Part shown: positions 45,390 through 54,137 of the stretch, in pieces | How the letters are laid out: each line of letters begins with the position of its first letter | Position numbering within the stretch: position 1 is the first letter of the stretch | Source: Cytobacillus oceanisediminis 2691 | GTDB lineage: Bacteria > Bacillota > Bacilli > Bacillales > Cytobacillaceae | Assembly: GCF_000294775.2 (NCBI RefSeq) | Contig: NZ_CP015506.1 | Coordinates: 4,687,501 to 4,751,500, forward strand | Reading direction: 5' to 3' | Length of the DNA: 64,000 bases | The notes under the pieces: generated by a model | What the model was told of the DNA's origin: nothing | Databases searched by the model: none | Seen by the model: only the letters and a program-made list of their open reading frames with translations | Position numbers and translations under genes: made by a program

Positions 45390-46352
45390 CTATTCGACTG
45401 GTGTTTTTGGTTTCTTTCCTGAAAGGACTAGATCAATGTTTTCCACACACAGCTGCATCATGGCATAGCGCGTTTCTATGCTGGCACTTCCGATATGGGG
45501 CATAGCCACTACATTTTTCAGCTCCAGCAGAGGATGGTCTTCGCCAATTGGCTCCTCCGCAAAAACATCCAATCCTGCCGCTGCAATCTCTCCTGCCTTC
45601 AGTGCTTCATATAAATCATGTTCATTTACAACCGGCCCTCTTGAGGCATTTACAAAAACAGCCTTGCCTTTCATCTTCTGGAATGCATTTCGGTTAAATA
45701 AATTCCTTGTTTCTTCTGTCAAGGGCGTCAGGCAGACAACGAAATCTGAGCGTTCGAGCAATTCATCAAAGCTGACATATTGAGCTCCCAGTTCCTGTTC
45801 CGCATCCGGCTTCCTCGAACGATTGTGATATAAAATCTCCATATCAAATCCAGCTGCACGCTTTGCAACTGTTTTTCCGATATTCCCCATCCCTACAATC
45901 CCGATTGTTTTATGATGTACATCCTGCCCTGCTAAAAGCAGCGGACTCCAGCTCTTCCAATTGCCTTTCTTCACAAACTCAGCAGCCTCCACCATTCTGC
46001 GCGCAGCAGCGAGCACAAGCGCAAACGTCAGGTCGGCAGTTGAATCATTCAATACCTCTGGTGTATTGGTCACCGTGATTCCGAGCCTTTTTGCTGTCTC
46101 AACATCCACATTATCATAGCCGACAGCCATATTGGCTATGATCCTCAGCTTCCCTCCTGCTTCCAGAACTTCCTCATTCACCGGCTCTGATAGCATAGTT
46201 AAAAGGGCATCTGCTTTTCTCGCCTCCTGTAAGAATACATCATAAGGTACCGGCACATCTTCCCGATCCCACATTTCAACTGTGTACTTTTCTTTTAAAA
46301 TGGCAATAACATTTTCAGGCAGCTTCCTGCTGATAAATACGTATGGTTTCAT
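45390..46352 (-). CDS. D-2-hydroxyacid dehydrogenase (glyoxylate/hydroxypyruvate reductase type)
   Basis: A 320-residue NAD-dependent dehydrogenase. Nucleotide-binding GMGNIG lies near 154-159 and the catalytic Arg (NASRGPVV), Glu (FAEEP) and His (MPHIGSAS) are in order. Closest to the GyaR/YvcT group that reduces glyoxylate, hydroxypyruvate or 2-ketogluconate. Expected cytosolic. GAGGGGAT precedes the ATG. It is not part of this region in B. subtilis, so it is a local insertion. Confidence 0.9.
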   Translation of the reverse strand: MKPYVFISRKLPENVIAILKEKYTVEMWDREDVPVPYDVFLQEARKADALLTMLSEPVNEEVLEAGGKLRIIANMAVGYDNVDVETAKRLGITVTNTPEVLNDSTADLTFALVLAAARRMVEAAEFVKKGNWKSWSPLLLAGQDVHHKTIGIVGMGNIGKTVAKRAAGFDMEILYHNRSRKPDAEQELGAQYVSFDELLERSDFVVCLTPLTEETRNLFNRNAFQKMKGKAVFVNASRGPVVNEHDLYEALKAGEIAAAGLDVFAEEPIGEDHPLLELKNVVAMPHIGSASIETRYAMMQLCVENIDLVLSGKKPKTPVE

Positions 46353-46424
46353 TAAAATATCCCCTCTTTACATTCTCAAGCTTATGTTCCATTCGCCAAG
46401 TAAGGGGAATTTCCCTGCCTATTT

Positions 46425-47432
46425 TCAGCTCTTGATCCAATTCACCAGAGGAATCCTGAGTTTTTTGATGGGGACCTCGGCAAATTCGAAAAATCCCCCC
46501 AGAAAACGCTCATGATCGTCAGACTGCCAAAGATACTTCTGCAGGCGCTCCTGAAGCACAAGCTTCTGCTGTTCAGAATCTGCACCATAATAATTTTCTA
46601 TTGTTTCGAAATAATGGAGAGGAAATAATAGACGAGCATAGTATAGCCGCCATGAGAAGGAGGATAATGGCCCTACACTTTGATATTCCGATAAAAATTG
46701 GCGCAGATCCGGCTGATACGTTTTGATATTATGGAAATATTTCTCTCTCGTCCATTCCGCCAAATCTCTGGATGAATGATCAAATACCCAGTCAAATGGA
46801 TTTTTCATATAATAACTGTCTCCCCAGGTGGCAGATGTTAGTCTTATATGACAAACGGTTCCGCTGTCTGCCATTTCTGGTTCGTCATCAAGCTCAGTAT
46901 CCACAAGATATTGGATTGAATTTTCAGCAAGCCCCATATAGTATGGAAACGACTCTAAAAACATTCTCTCAAAATCATTTTCAGGCTTTTGGAAAAGCAT
47001 CTCATTCCATACCTTTTCCATTTGATCCAGCCGCTGTTCCCAGAGCTGTTTCCACTGCCCGATTCTGCTTGTTTTTTTCACGGGAAACGAAATGCTCCTG
47101 CCTCTGTAATGGAACTTTGCCAGCTTTCGTCCAAACTGACTTTGTTTTCTGCTCAGTGTATGCCGGTTAACCAGAATGCAAAAGCGGCTATCGTTCCAAT
47201 CAATTGATTGTTTACCTTCCTTTGTTTTCATAAAAGTGCTTATGTTCCTATCCCCGCAATTGGTAAGGTGTTCTGCCATTTGGTCCAGTTCTTCGAGTTC
47301 TTCTTCATCTGTATGCCCCGCAGGCACAAGCAAATAAAGCTGTCCCTGCTTTCGGCATGCATCATATTTTCCGATTCTCATCGTATCCTCTGCTTCTATC
47401 CCAAATTGTTCTTTCAAAAGTTTTCTAAACAT
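46425..47432 (-). CDS. yutH: Spore coat protein YutH
   Basis: A 335-residue protein like B. subtilis YutH (about 339), a spore coat protein of the CotS-like kinase-fold group. The region FHYRGRSISFP in the middle and WGDSYYMKNPFDWVFDHSSRD towards the C-terminus correspond to remnants of aminoglycoside-phosphotransferase motifs. Kinase activity seems unlikely. GAGGTGG lies 5-6 bases before the ATG. Confidence 0.87.
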   Translation of the reverse strand: MFRKLLKEQFGIEAEDTMRIGKYDACRKQGQLYLLVPAGHTDEEELEELDQMAEHLTNCGDRNISTFMKTKEGKQSIDWNDSRFCILVNRHTLSRKQSQFGRKLAKFHYRGRSISFPVKKTSRIGQWKQLWEQRLDQMEKVWNEMLFQKPENDFERMFLESFPYYMGLAENSIQYLVDTELDDEPEMADSGTVCHIRLTSATWGDSYYMKNPFDWVFDHSSRDLAEWTREKYFHNIKTYQPDLRQFLSEYQSVGPLSSFSWRLYYARLLFPLHYFETIENYYGADSEQQKLVLQERLQKYLWQSDDHERFLGGFFEFAEVPIKKLRIPLVNWIKS

Positions 47433-47688
47433 TATACCACCTCATTTTAGAGAGATCCTTATGGAATATATATGATAGAAGACTTTAAAACTTGTTGTTT
47501 TCTTGGATAAGACTGTGTACCATGGAAATAATACAGGAAATGAAATTTTTCCGTTTCAGCGGCATCGGGCATATTTGATAAAAAAAGGGTATATACATAG
47601 TGAAAAGAATCTAAAAGTGCATAACACAGGACCTTAGCTAGGCCTGGACATTCCCGCAATTATTTAATAACCAGAAAAGGTGAAGCCA

Positions 47689-48192
47689 ATGAATGAAGAA
47701 AAAAAAGCAGTTAACGTTACAGAGCAGACAGCACGTAAATGGCTCCATGAAAGAGGGGTAGAAATTCAGGATATAGCTGATTTAGTGTTCTTCCTCCAAG
47801 AGAAATATCACCCCAATTTACAAATGAAAGATTGCATTCATAATGTTGAGCGTGTTTTATCAAAAAGAGAAGTTCAAAACGCCATTTTAACGGGCATTCA
47901 GCTTGATATGCTGGCCGAGGAAAAGAAACTCTTAGAGCCGCTGCAGTCGATTATCGCTACAGATGAGGGTTTATATGGAGCGGATGAAGTACTGGCATTA
48001 TCCATTGTAAACGTATATGGTTCCATTGGATTTACCAATTTTGGATATATCGATAAATTGAAGCCTGGCATCCTGAAGGATCTGAACGATAAGAGTTCAG
48101 GAAGATGCCATACCTTCCTCGATGATATTGTCGGAGCTATCGCTGCAGCCGCTTCGAGCAGGCTGGCACACAGTGCCGAAAATGCGGAATAA
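47689..48192 (+). CDS. yutG: Phosphatidylglycerophosphatase A-family protein YutG
   Basis: A 167-residue PgpA-family protein with YGADEVLALSIVNVYGSIGFTNFGYID and CHTFLDDIVGAIAAA motifs. It lacks strong membrane helices, so it differs from the enterobacterial membrane enzyme. It may dephosphorylate phosphatidylglycerophosphate or another phosphate ester. The ATG at 47689 has AAAGGTGA 5 bases upstream; a GTG at 47680 overlaps that site. Confidence 0.85.
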   Translation: MNEEKKAVNVTEQTARKWLHERGVEIQDIADLVFFLQEKYHPNLQMKDCIHNVERVLSKREVQNAILTGIQLDMLAEEKKLLEPLQSIIATDEGLYGADEVLALSIVNVYGSIGFTNFGYIDKLKPGILKDLNDKSSGRCHTFLDDIVGAIAAAASSRLAHSAENAE

Positions 48193-48225
48193 AAAAGGAT
48201 GGAGAGCTTTTCTCCATCCTTTTCT
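48192..48225. terminator. Bidirectional terminator between yutG and yutF
   Basis: AAAGGATGGAGA / TCTCCATCCTTT stem. Confidence 0.87.
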
Positions 48226-48991
48226 ATTTAAAGTCCCAATCCGCTAATGAATCGAGCACAAAGTCAGGCTTTTTGTCATAACCCTTCAATAGCTCTTTCG
48301 TTGTTACACCTGTATGGACAAGCAAGGTATCCATACCGGCATTCATTCCTGCTAAAATATCCGTATCATAGTTATCCCCAACCATCAGGGTTTCTTCCTT
48401 AGCTGTTCCCAGCACCTTTAAAGCCTGCTCCATGATGATCGATTCCGGTTTTCCGATAAACACCGGCTCTGTTTGTGTCGATACAGTAATGACAGAGGTT
48501 AGTGACCCATTACCCGGAAGCAGCCCTCTTTCTGTCGGAATAGCAATGTCTCCGTTTGTGGAAATGAATGCTGCTCCATTCCGGACAGCCAGACAGGCGA
48601 TGGATAGCTTTTCATAGTTAATGGAGCGGTCAATCCCCACTACGACGTAGTCCGCATGCTCCTCAGCAAAGCTTAGCCCCTTTTCAGCCAGCGCTTCCCG
48701 TATTCCTTCTTCTCCGATCACATAAACTGAAGCATCGGTTTGCTGTTCATATATGTAGTTGGCAGTAGCCATGCTCGTTGTAAAGACCTGCCCTTCTTCG
48801 GCAGGAATGCCGAACTTCACAAGCTTCTCTGCTACCTGGGCTGGTGTTCTGGAAGAATTATTCGTCACAAACAAATAGGGAAGATCCAGTTCCCTAAGCT
48901 TATTGACAAAATCAGCTGCCTCACTGATCAGCTCTGTCCCGCGATACATGGTGCCATCTAAATCGATTAAGTATCCTTTATATTTTTTCAC
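48224..48991 (-). CDS. yutF: HAD-superfamily IIA phosphatase YutF
   Basis: A 255-residue hydrolase (B. subtilis 256). The nucleophile motif is D10-L-D12-G-T, followed by FVTNNSSRTP (motif II), the lysine region IGKPESIIM and the acidic MVGDNYDTDI (motif IV). NagD-like cap. It likely dephosphorylates a small phosphate ester or nucleotide. The GTG at 48991 (MKKYKGYLI) has AGGAG 8 bases upstream; the ATG at 48997 is too close. Confidence 0.9.
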   Translation of the reverse strand: MKKYKGYLIDLDGTMYRGTELISEAADFVNKLRELDLPYLFVTNNSSRTPAQVAEKLVKFGIPAEEGQVFTTSMATANYIYEQQTDASVYVIGEEGIREALAEKGLSFAEEHADYVVVGIDRSINYEKLSIACLAVRNGAAFISTNGDIAIPTERGLLPGNGSLTSVITVSTQTEPVFIGKPESIIMEQALKVLGTAKEETLMVGDNYDTDILAGMNAGMDTLLVHTGVTTKELLKGYDKKPDFVLDSLADWDFK

Positions 48992-49165
48992 AGCCATCAC
49001 TCCTAAATGATCTATGCTTTTATTAATATCCCTATTTTTCAACTGAGCTATCGCCCATAAAAGCTATCTTAAAGGAACGTGGTGAATTGTGCAATTTTTC
49101 ACGATTGCAAGGATGAATAATAAAGTAATTCCCGCAAAAAAAACTCCTTGAACAGGGGCCCCCGC

Positions 49166-49792
49166 CTAATCTTGCTTTATTATATAATGACAGCACCCAT
49201 CACCTGCAGCCATACAGGATTTGATATCAACATGATCAGCAGAAAGAAAATCTTTGATAAACTCTTTTTCAGACCTGCAGATTTGTTTAAATTCTTCTGC
49301 TGTTTCAATATATGGGCAATTAAACTCTTTGAGGTGGACTTGGCCTTCCTCTATTAGCACTTCCGGCATAAAGCCTTCAAGCAGGAGAAGGTCCTCAAGA
49401 ACTTGAAGCTTTTCTGAAAAAGATTTCCCGGCCGTCTGAATCTCATACTGCTGTACGAGGCGGTTTTTCCTTCTTGAAAACAACTCTGTAATTAAATGTC
49501 CCTGCCCCATGCTTTTAAGTTCTGTTAATAATTCAACACTTAACTGCTTGTATTTTTTCGGAAACAGATCTTCGCCCTTTGCTGTTAGCTGATAAAGCTT
49601 TGAAGGGCGCCCTTTTGTTTGCCTCTGGATTGCAGATCTAATAAAGCCATCTTTTTCAAGAGCCTGAATATGCTTTCTGACGGCCATTTCTGTTATTCCC
49701 AGCTCTCTGGCCATTTCCAGTATGGAAAGCTTCCCGGTTGTTTTAATTAACCTCAAGATCTCTTCTTTTGTTGAATTTTCTCCAACATGCAT
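49166..49792 (-). CDS. HTH transcriptional regulator with C-terminal cysteine cluster (SufR-like)
   Basis: A 208-residue protein. An N-terminal winged helix (EILRLIKTTGKLSILEMARE ... RKHIQALEKDG, about 10-60) is followed by a linker and a C-terminal domain with cysteines spaced C-x12-C-x20-C-x6-CC. Similar HTH proteins such as SufR bind an Fe-S cluster through C-x12-C-type spacing and control Fe-S genes. This role is an inference. The start is uncertain: ATG 49792 or GTG 49801. It is not at this position in B. subtilis. Confidence 0.75.
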   Translation of the reverse strand: MHVGENSTKEEILRLIKTTGKLSILEMARELGITEMAVRKHIQALEKDGFIRSAIQRQTKGRPSKLYQLTAKGEDLFPKKYKQLSVELLTELKSMGQGHLITELFSRRKNRLVQQYEIQTAGKSFSEKLQVLEDLLLLEGFMPEVLIEEGQVHLKEFNCPYIETAEEFKQICRSEKEFIKDFLSADHVDIKSCMAAGDGCCHYIIKQD

Positions 49793-49846
49793 GACATTCA
49801 CCGCCCTTCTCTTTATTCAAGCCTAATATGCTCCCTAGGAACAAAA

Positions 49847-50090
49847 GCGGAAGCATCTTGATCAGATGAACTCCAACTAAAAACCGCCACGTCCTGTGGT
49901 GAACGTTGAAGCCAGCACATCCAGTGCAAGTCCGGCAGGCATAAGACGAATCAAGCAGGAAACCTCCCAAAGCAAGCTTCGGTCGGGCGATGAATCGCTG
50001 ACGAAGCGTTCCTTGTCCCGATTTCTTGAGTGATTTGGCTTATAACCCGAGGGGCTAGGCGCTGGAGCTAGATGCAGACAGCCTTTCCAC
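49847..50090 (+). repeat. Dispersed hairpin repeat, long form (copy 7)
   Basis: Fills the gene-free stretch 49793-50134. Starts AAAGCGGAAGC, contains CCGCCACGTCCTGTGG, GGCATAAGACGAATC and GGCTTATAACCCGAGG, and ends GGGGCTAGGCGCTGGAGCTAGATGCAGACAG. A small ORF on the minus strand (49743-49970) is built from it and is not a gene. Confidence 0.75.
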
Positions 50091-50133
50091 AGAGTTATTC
50101 ATACAGTTCCATTTCATAGTTTCCCATACAGAG

Positions 50134-50160
50134 AAAAAGATCGGATTTCTCCGATCTTTA
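50134..50160 (-). terminator. Terminator of yutE
   Basis: AAAGATCGGA / TCCGATCTTT stem with TTTTTCTC on the minus strand. Confidence 0.82.
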
Positions 50161-50598
50161 TTGAGGTTTAAAAGCAGAAACCGGCCCCAGTTCATTGGTT
50201 AGATACTCCCTGACCCTGCCCGGAAACTCTTTAATCATGGACATATGACTGCTTATAGCTGTTATTAGCCCCCCATGATTGACGTCTGTGTAATTTTGGA
50301 CGAGCATTTTACGATATGTAATGAACTGTTTAAAGCTATTGCTCATTTCTTTGCTGATGACCTTTTCGTCGTCAAGAATATCCACGATATCATCGTAGCT
50401 GCCTGGATCCCTCATGATAAAGCCGTCAATCATCGTATTACCAGTATCAAGGATAGCTTCGATCATAATTTGGGCAATCCGTTCCAAGGCTGCCTTTTCA
50501 ATAGGGGATGTCCACTCTTTCACTTCTTCAAAAAGGGAGATTTGCTGTTCCAGATAACTAAGTGTGTCTTCGATCTTTTCCCTGTCTACGAAATACAT
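50158..50598 (-). CDS. yutE: HepT-like (DUF86) protein YutE
   Basis: A 146-residue helical protein matching B. subtilis YutE (144). DUF86/HepT proteins are RNase toxins with an RX4HXY active site. Here the corresponding segment is R-KMLV-Q-N-Y, with glutamine in place of histidine. No MNT nucleotidyltransferase antitoxin gene is adjacent. It is therefore probably not an active toxin. It follows the EAL gene by 15 bases on the same strand and may be co-transcribed. GGAGGAAG precedes the ATG. Confidence 0.82.
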   Translation of the reverse strand: MYFVDREKIEDTLSYLEQQISLFEEVKEWTSPIEKAALERIAQIMIEAILDTGNTMIDGFIMRDPGSYDDIVDILDDEKVISKEMSNSFKQFITYRKMLVQNYTDVNHGGLITAISSHMSMIKEFPGRVREYLTNELGPVSAFKPQ

Positions 50599-50613
50599 AA
50601 TGCTTCCTTCCTC

Positions 50614-51921
50614 CTATGAAGATTTCAGGCTCTTGGTTAAAGTATCCGGCCGAGCGTAGAAATATCCCTGAGCTAAATCGACATTGTTTCTGGAGAGAAC
50701 CGATGCCTCCCCTTCACTTTCAATTCCCTCGGCAACCACCAGTGAACCCGCTTCTTTCGCCACTAAAAGGAGACCCTTCAGCATGGATTCTTTTACCCTG
50801 TTCGTATCAATGCCTTTAATGACGGAACGGTCGATTTTTATAATATCCGGCATAATCTCACTTATGGAATTTAAACTGGCATAACCTGCACCGGTGTCAT
50901 CCACAGCCACCCGAAATCCTAATGTTCTTAATACCTTTATATTGTATATAAAGTTTTCAATACCTTCAATGGGATCACGTTCAGTAATTTCAAGTGTGAT
51001 CTGTTCAGGGGGAATATTTTTATAGCCGGTGAGCATTTTCTTTACATCCCTCACAAACCTTTCATTCCCTATTGTAATCGGGGTGAAGTTAATAAATATA
51101 TCCTGATTGCAGCCTGTCTTTGTTATCTGTTCAAGTGTTTTCTCAAGTACGATTAGCTCCAGATCATAAAGGCTTCCCGTCTGCCGAGCAATGCTAAAAA
51201 GCTGTAGAGGGCTTTCCAGGGAAGTGCCGCTCGGACCTCTTGTGAGCATTTCCCAAGCCTTTATCTCGCCTGTAGCCACATTAATAATCGGCTGCGCCAG
51301 CATTTTAATATCCTTTTTCGCTACAATTTTATTTATTTTGTACATCATTTCATTAAACTCGGATCTGACCCTTTTTTCGGCCATTGCGAGTGCATGCTGA
51401 TGGGCTTTGTAGACTGCTTCCTGAACAGACGAATAATACTTCTTTTCAACAAACATATATCCCGCATCAATAACCGGCTTTATATGAGGTGTATCATTAT
51501 GTATGTATTTTTCAGCTTCTTTGACAATTTTTTTCAGTGTTTGATCAATTTCTGTTACACAATCCCTGCTATGGTCCACTTTCAATATCAAGGCAAGGCC
51601 ATCGCTATAATGATCATGCACGATAATGATTTGATTATCTTCAAGTTCCCGCTGAATGACTGCCAAAAATATGATCTTAATGTTTTTTATAAACTGTCTG
51701 AAAGAAAGCTCACCCAGCTGTTCGGACAGGTCTTGCCAATTTTTAAAATTAAAAACAGCAACGGCCACTTCAAACCCTTGTTTCAGCGCCAGATTTACTC
51801 CTTCTGCAATCGGGTCACGGATAATGAATTGGGGAGGGAAATACTTTATCTTATTTAAAGGAAGCATAAGTTTGCCCCAATTTCCAACCGGCTTAAATCT
51901 TTTTATGTAATGGTGGACCAT
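50614..51921 (-). CDS. EAL-domain protein with degenerate GGDEF-like N-terminus
   Basis: A 435-residue cytosolic protein. The N-terminal ~180 residues resemble a GGDEF domain without its catalytic signature. The C-terminal EAL domain (about 190-430) has EML in place of EAL, NFTP, ITLEITER, DDTGAGYASL, IIKIDRS, VAEGIE and AQGYFYARP. All metal- and substrate-binding residues appear present, so c-di-GMP phosphodiesterase activity is possible. ATG 51921 has GAGAGG 9-10 bases upstream; ATG 51930 is too close. It is upstream of yutE. Confidence 0.85.
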   Translation of the reverse strand: MVHHYIKRFKPVGNWGKLMLPLNKIKYFPPQFIIRDPIAEGVNLALKQGFEVAVAVFNFKNWQDLSEQLGELSFRQFIKNIKIIFLAVIQRELEDNQIIIVHDHYSDGLALILKVDHSRDCVTEIDQTLKKIVKEAEKYIHNDTPHIKPVIDAGYMFVEKKYYSSVQEAVYKAHQHALAMAEKRVRSEFNEMMYKINKIVAKKDIKMLAQPIINVATGEIKAWEMLTRGPSGTSLESPLQLFSIARQTGSLYDLELIVLEKTLEQITKTGCNQDIFINFTPITIGNERFVRDVKKMLTGYKNIPPEQITLEITERDPIEGIENFIYNIKVLRTLGFRVAVDDTGAGYASLNSISEIMPDIIKIDRSVIKGIDTNRVKESMLKGLLLVAKEAGSLVVAEGIESEGEASVLSRNNVDLAQGYFYARPDTLTKSLKSS

Positions 51922-52124
51922 ACCTTTCATTCCTCTCAGCTGCCAGCTTTATTTTTGTAGTGGCTATAAGCCTTTATTACTATGCTACCCTACCAGCTAT
52001 TGTATCACAATATTTCGAATTGAGTATTTTTTCCTTTAATGGAAAAAAATATATATTTAGCCAATAAAGGGTGAAAAGAGAATAAAAAGATTCATCCCCT
52101 TCGAACATAAACCCAACAAGGACA

Positions 52125-52133
52125 TGCTATAAT
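52125..52133 (+). promoter_or_regulatory. Extended -10 promoter
   Basis: TGCTATAAT, an extended -10 with consensus TATAAT, 32 bases before the TTG start of the SAV0927-family gene. No good -35. Confidence 0.6.
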
Positions 52134-52164
52134 CGGTATATAAAACAACTGAGGAGTGTTATAT

Positions 52165-52431
52165 TTGGCAGAACGCTTTTTCTTATATGATGATCTCGAA
52201 GAAACAAAAACCAGATTTGTCAGCTTTATGGGAGAAAACCAGCGATTCGATTTGGCTATTGTTCGTTCCGATCGCTATTACGGCAAACAATTGGTCCTTG
52301 ATATCCAGGGAAGCCGATTTGCCATTATTGGAGAAGATGATTTAAAGGAAGAAGGCTATCTTGAGCATGTTTTTCAGCTTTCTGAGGAAGATGCAGAGGA
52401 GCTTAAGTCATTTCTCATGGAAATCGTTTAA
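52165..52431 (+). CDS. SAV0927/DUF3055-family protein
   Basis: An 88-residue acidic protein (MAERFFLYDDLEETKTRFVSF). The length and its place in the lipA-yutD region agree with the SAV0927 (DUF3055) family of Firmicutes, which has no known role. TTG at 52165 has GAGGAG 8 bases upstream; the GTG at 52156 overlaps the site. Confidence 0.72.
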   Translation: MAERFFLYDDLEETKTRFVSFMGENQRFDLAIVRSDRYYGKQLVLDIQGSRFAIIGEDDLKEEGYLEHVFQLSEEDAEELKSFLMEIV

Positions 52432-52452
52432 TATACGATAATAAACAGATAC

Positions 52453-52488
52453 TAAGGGAGAACCTATTTTTGTGGGTTCTCCTTTTTC
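52453..52488 (+). terminator. Terminator of the SAV0927-family gene
   Basis: AAGGGAGAACC / GGGTTCTCC stem then TTTTTCTTT. Confidence 0.82.
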
Positions 52489-52531
52489 TTTAAAGACCCT
52501 GCTGCATATAAACTTCCTAAGGAGTGATAGC

Positions 52532-52819
52532 ATGGACGATAAAGAAAGACGCACATACACCGATTTCTCAAACGTGGAAACGCAAAGGAATTTCCTTATT
52601 CCCGAGGACTTGCCTGAAGGTGCCTATGGCTCTCCCAGAAATGCGGATGAGCCGGTAGAGAACAAAAGCACCCCATGGCAGGAGGGCCAGCGCTATTACA
52701 GTGCCTTCAATTATGAGTTCAAGTCCCTCCATCAGAACTTGCCGAGGCAAATGCCAGGGGCGCATCCGCCGCATGATGACCCTGATAAAAATGAAGAACC
52801 GCCATATACAGAGACTTAA
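52532..52819 (+). CDS. Hydrophilic small protein, unknown function
   Basis: A 95-residue Pro/Glu/Asp-rich protein starting MDDKERRTYTDFSN, apparently unstructured, with C-terminal HPPHDDPDKNEEPPYTET. AAGGAG precedes ATG 52532 by 6-7 bases. It resembles small cytosolic Bacillaceae proteins of unknown role. It converges with yutD. Confidence 0.65.
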   Translation: MDDKERRTYTDFSNVETQRNFLIPEDLPEGAYGSPRNADEPVENKSTPWQEGQRYYSAFNYEFKSLHQNLPRQMPGAHPPHDDPDKNEEPPYTET

Positions 52820-52853
52820 AAAAGCGTACACCCACAAAGGGCTAGGCAGCATC

Positions 52854-52888
52854 AAAAAAGGGCAGGGTTACCCCCCTGCCCTTTTTAG
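52854..52888. terminator. Bidirectional terminator between the 95-aa gene and yutD
   Basis: AAAAAGGGCAGGG / CCCTGCCCTTTTT stem; it includes the end of yutD. Confidence 0.88.
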
Positions 52889-53160
52889 CTTTTCACTTTT
52901 TTCACAACAAAATAGGCACATCCGAAATTACAGAATTCGTAAAGATACTCGGTCAGAGTACTTATTTTTGTATCAAATGAAGCCTTTTGGTTCTGATCAT
53001 CGAAAAAGCCGCGGAGACGAAGCTGACCATATCCCCAGTCGCCAACAATATAGTCATACCTGGATAAAATTTCGCTGTATCTCCCGCGAAATGCTTCCTC
53101 ATTAAAACCATCCCGTTCTTCCTGAATCACTTCATAGCAGATATTATTAATGCAGACCAA
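52885..53160 (-). CDS. yutD: YutD (DUF1027) protein
   Basis: A 91-residue protein with the YutD signature: ERDGFNEEAFRGRYSEILSRYDYIVGDWGYGQLRLRGF (positions about 15-53) and EYLYEFCNFGCAYFVVKK at the end. Conserved throughout Firmicutes but of unknown function. The TTG at 53160 has GAGGTG upstream; a GTG at 53169 lies inside that site. Confidence 0.86.
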   Translation of the reverse strand: MVCINNICYEVIQEERDGFNEEAFRGRYSEILSRYDYIVGDWGYGQLRLRGFFDDQNQKASFDTKISTLTEYLYEFCNFGCAYFVVKKVKS

Positions 53161-53327
53161 TTTATTCACCTCAACTTAAAAAGCATATGTACCAGTATTA
53201 TATTGGAAATCACAGGATATGAAAACAAACCAATATTTGTCCTAATTAAATTATAACTGATTCCCCATCAATTACTAAGAGAAAAAAATTCAGCAGTGGC
53301 AATTCTATAGATGAGGAGGTGTTTATA

Positions 53328-54014
53328 GTGAAAAAATCACTAATCATTCTTGGCATTAGCGGCATGGCTGCACTGACTGCCTGTCAAAACAATGCCGCAA
53401 AAGAAGATATCTATGAAGAAACCGGTCACACCATAAATGTAAATGACCAGCGTGCTGATTTATACAACAGGGATATGGGCAACGGGCGAAACGGCCGAAA
53501 CAATACCGGTGAAGACTTCGGATATGTGCGCCATCAAAAAAGCCCAATTATGGGAGACAACGTTTCAGCGGATCACTATGCTGCCATTGACCGTGAGCAG
53601 GTTGCAGATATTATCGGAAAATATTGCACTGAAGTTCCGAACGTGGACGATATTTCAACTCTTGTAACAGATGAAGAAGTCCTGATCGTATATAACACTG
53701 ACACAAAAAATCGCAATCAGACAGCTGATCAGGTGAAGAAGATGGCCATGTCTGTAGTCCCAAGATGGTATCATGTCTATGTAAGTGATGATACTTCATT
53801 AAGGAAAAATGTTGAAAACTATGCAACAGTTGATTCTGATGGACGTAATGCTGAAAATGGCATTAACCAGTTAATTAAACAAATGCTTAATTCTCCTCAA
53901 GGAGAAAGAATGAGTGAAAGTGAAAATGAAAACGGTGAAATGCAAGGCGAAAGAAACGATGATATGGATAAAGATGATCTTGGGGAAAACGTCAAGAAAG
54001 CAGGTAACCGTTAA
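53328..54014 (+). CDS. yutC: YhcN/YlaJ-family sporulation lipoprotein YutC
   Basis: A 228-residue lipoprotein (lipobox LTAC at about 16-19). The YhcN/YlaJ domain (about 80-180) has DREQVADIIGKYCTEVPNVDDISTLVTDEEVLI and a CxxVxxV-like region. Family members are spore membrane or germination lipoproteins. The C-terminal tail is acidic and rich in Glu, Asn, Met. The GTG at 53328 has GAGGAGG 8 bases upstream. Its terminator was split by the IS element that follows. Confidence 0.82.
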   Translation: MKKSLIILGISGMAALTACQNNAAKEDIYEETGHTINVNDQRADLYNRDMGNGRNGRNNTGEDFGYVRHQKSPIMGDNVSADHYAAIDREQVADIIGKYCTEVPNVDDISTLVTDEEVLIVYNTDTKNRNQTADQVKKMAMSVVPRWYHVYVSDDTSLRKNVENYATVDSDGRNAENGINQLIKQMLNSPQGERMSESENENGEMQGERNDDMDKDDLGENVKKAGNR

Positions 54015-54029
54015 TCATTCAGCAGTATG

Positions 54030-54045
54030 AAAAAAGAGTCCAGCG
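54030..54045. terminator. Left arm of an IS-disrupted terminator
   Basis: AAAAAAGAGTCCAGCG is complementary, with two mismatches, to CACTGAACTCTTTTTT at 55340-55355 on the other side of the IS element. Together they would have formed the yutC/lipA terminator. Confidence 0.7.
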
Positions 54046-54137
54046 ATGGCGCTGTGTTATTATCCCCTTCAGGTAGACAGTAAAAAAAGAGAACATGATA
54101 TGATGTTCTTACTAGTCTACTTGGAGGGGTTTTTTCT

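Noticed and set aside
49743-49970. 75-codon minus-strand ORF
   Set aside because: Made of repeat sequence (copy 7) and overlapping the HTH regulator start.
50158-51921. Toxin-antitoxin pair
   Set aside because: YutE lacks the catalytic histidine and its neighbour is an EAL protein, not an MNT antitoxin.
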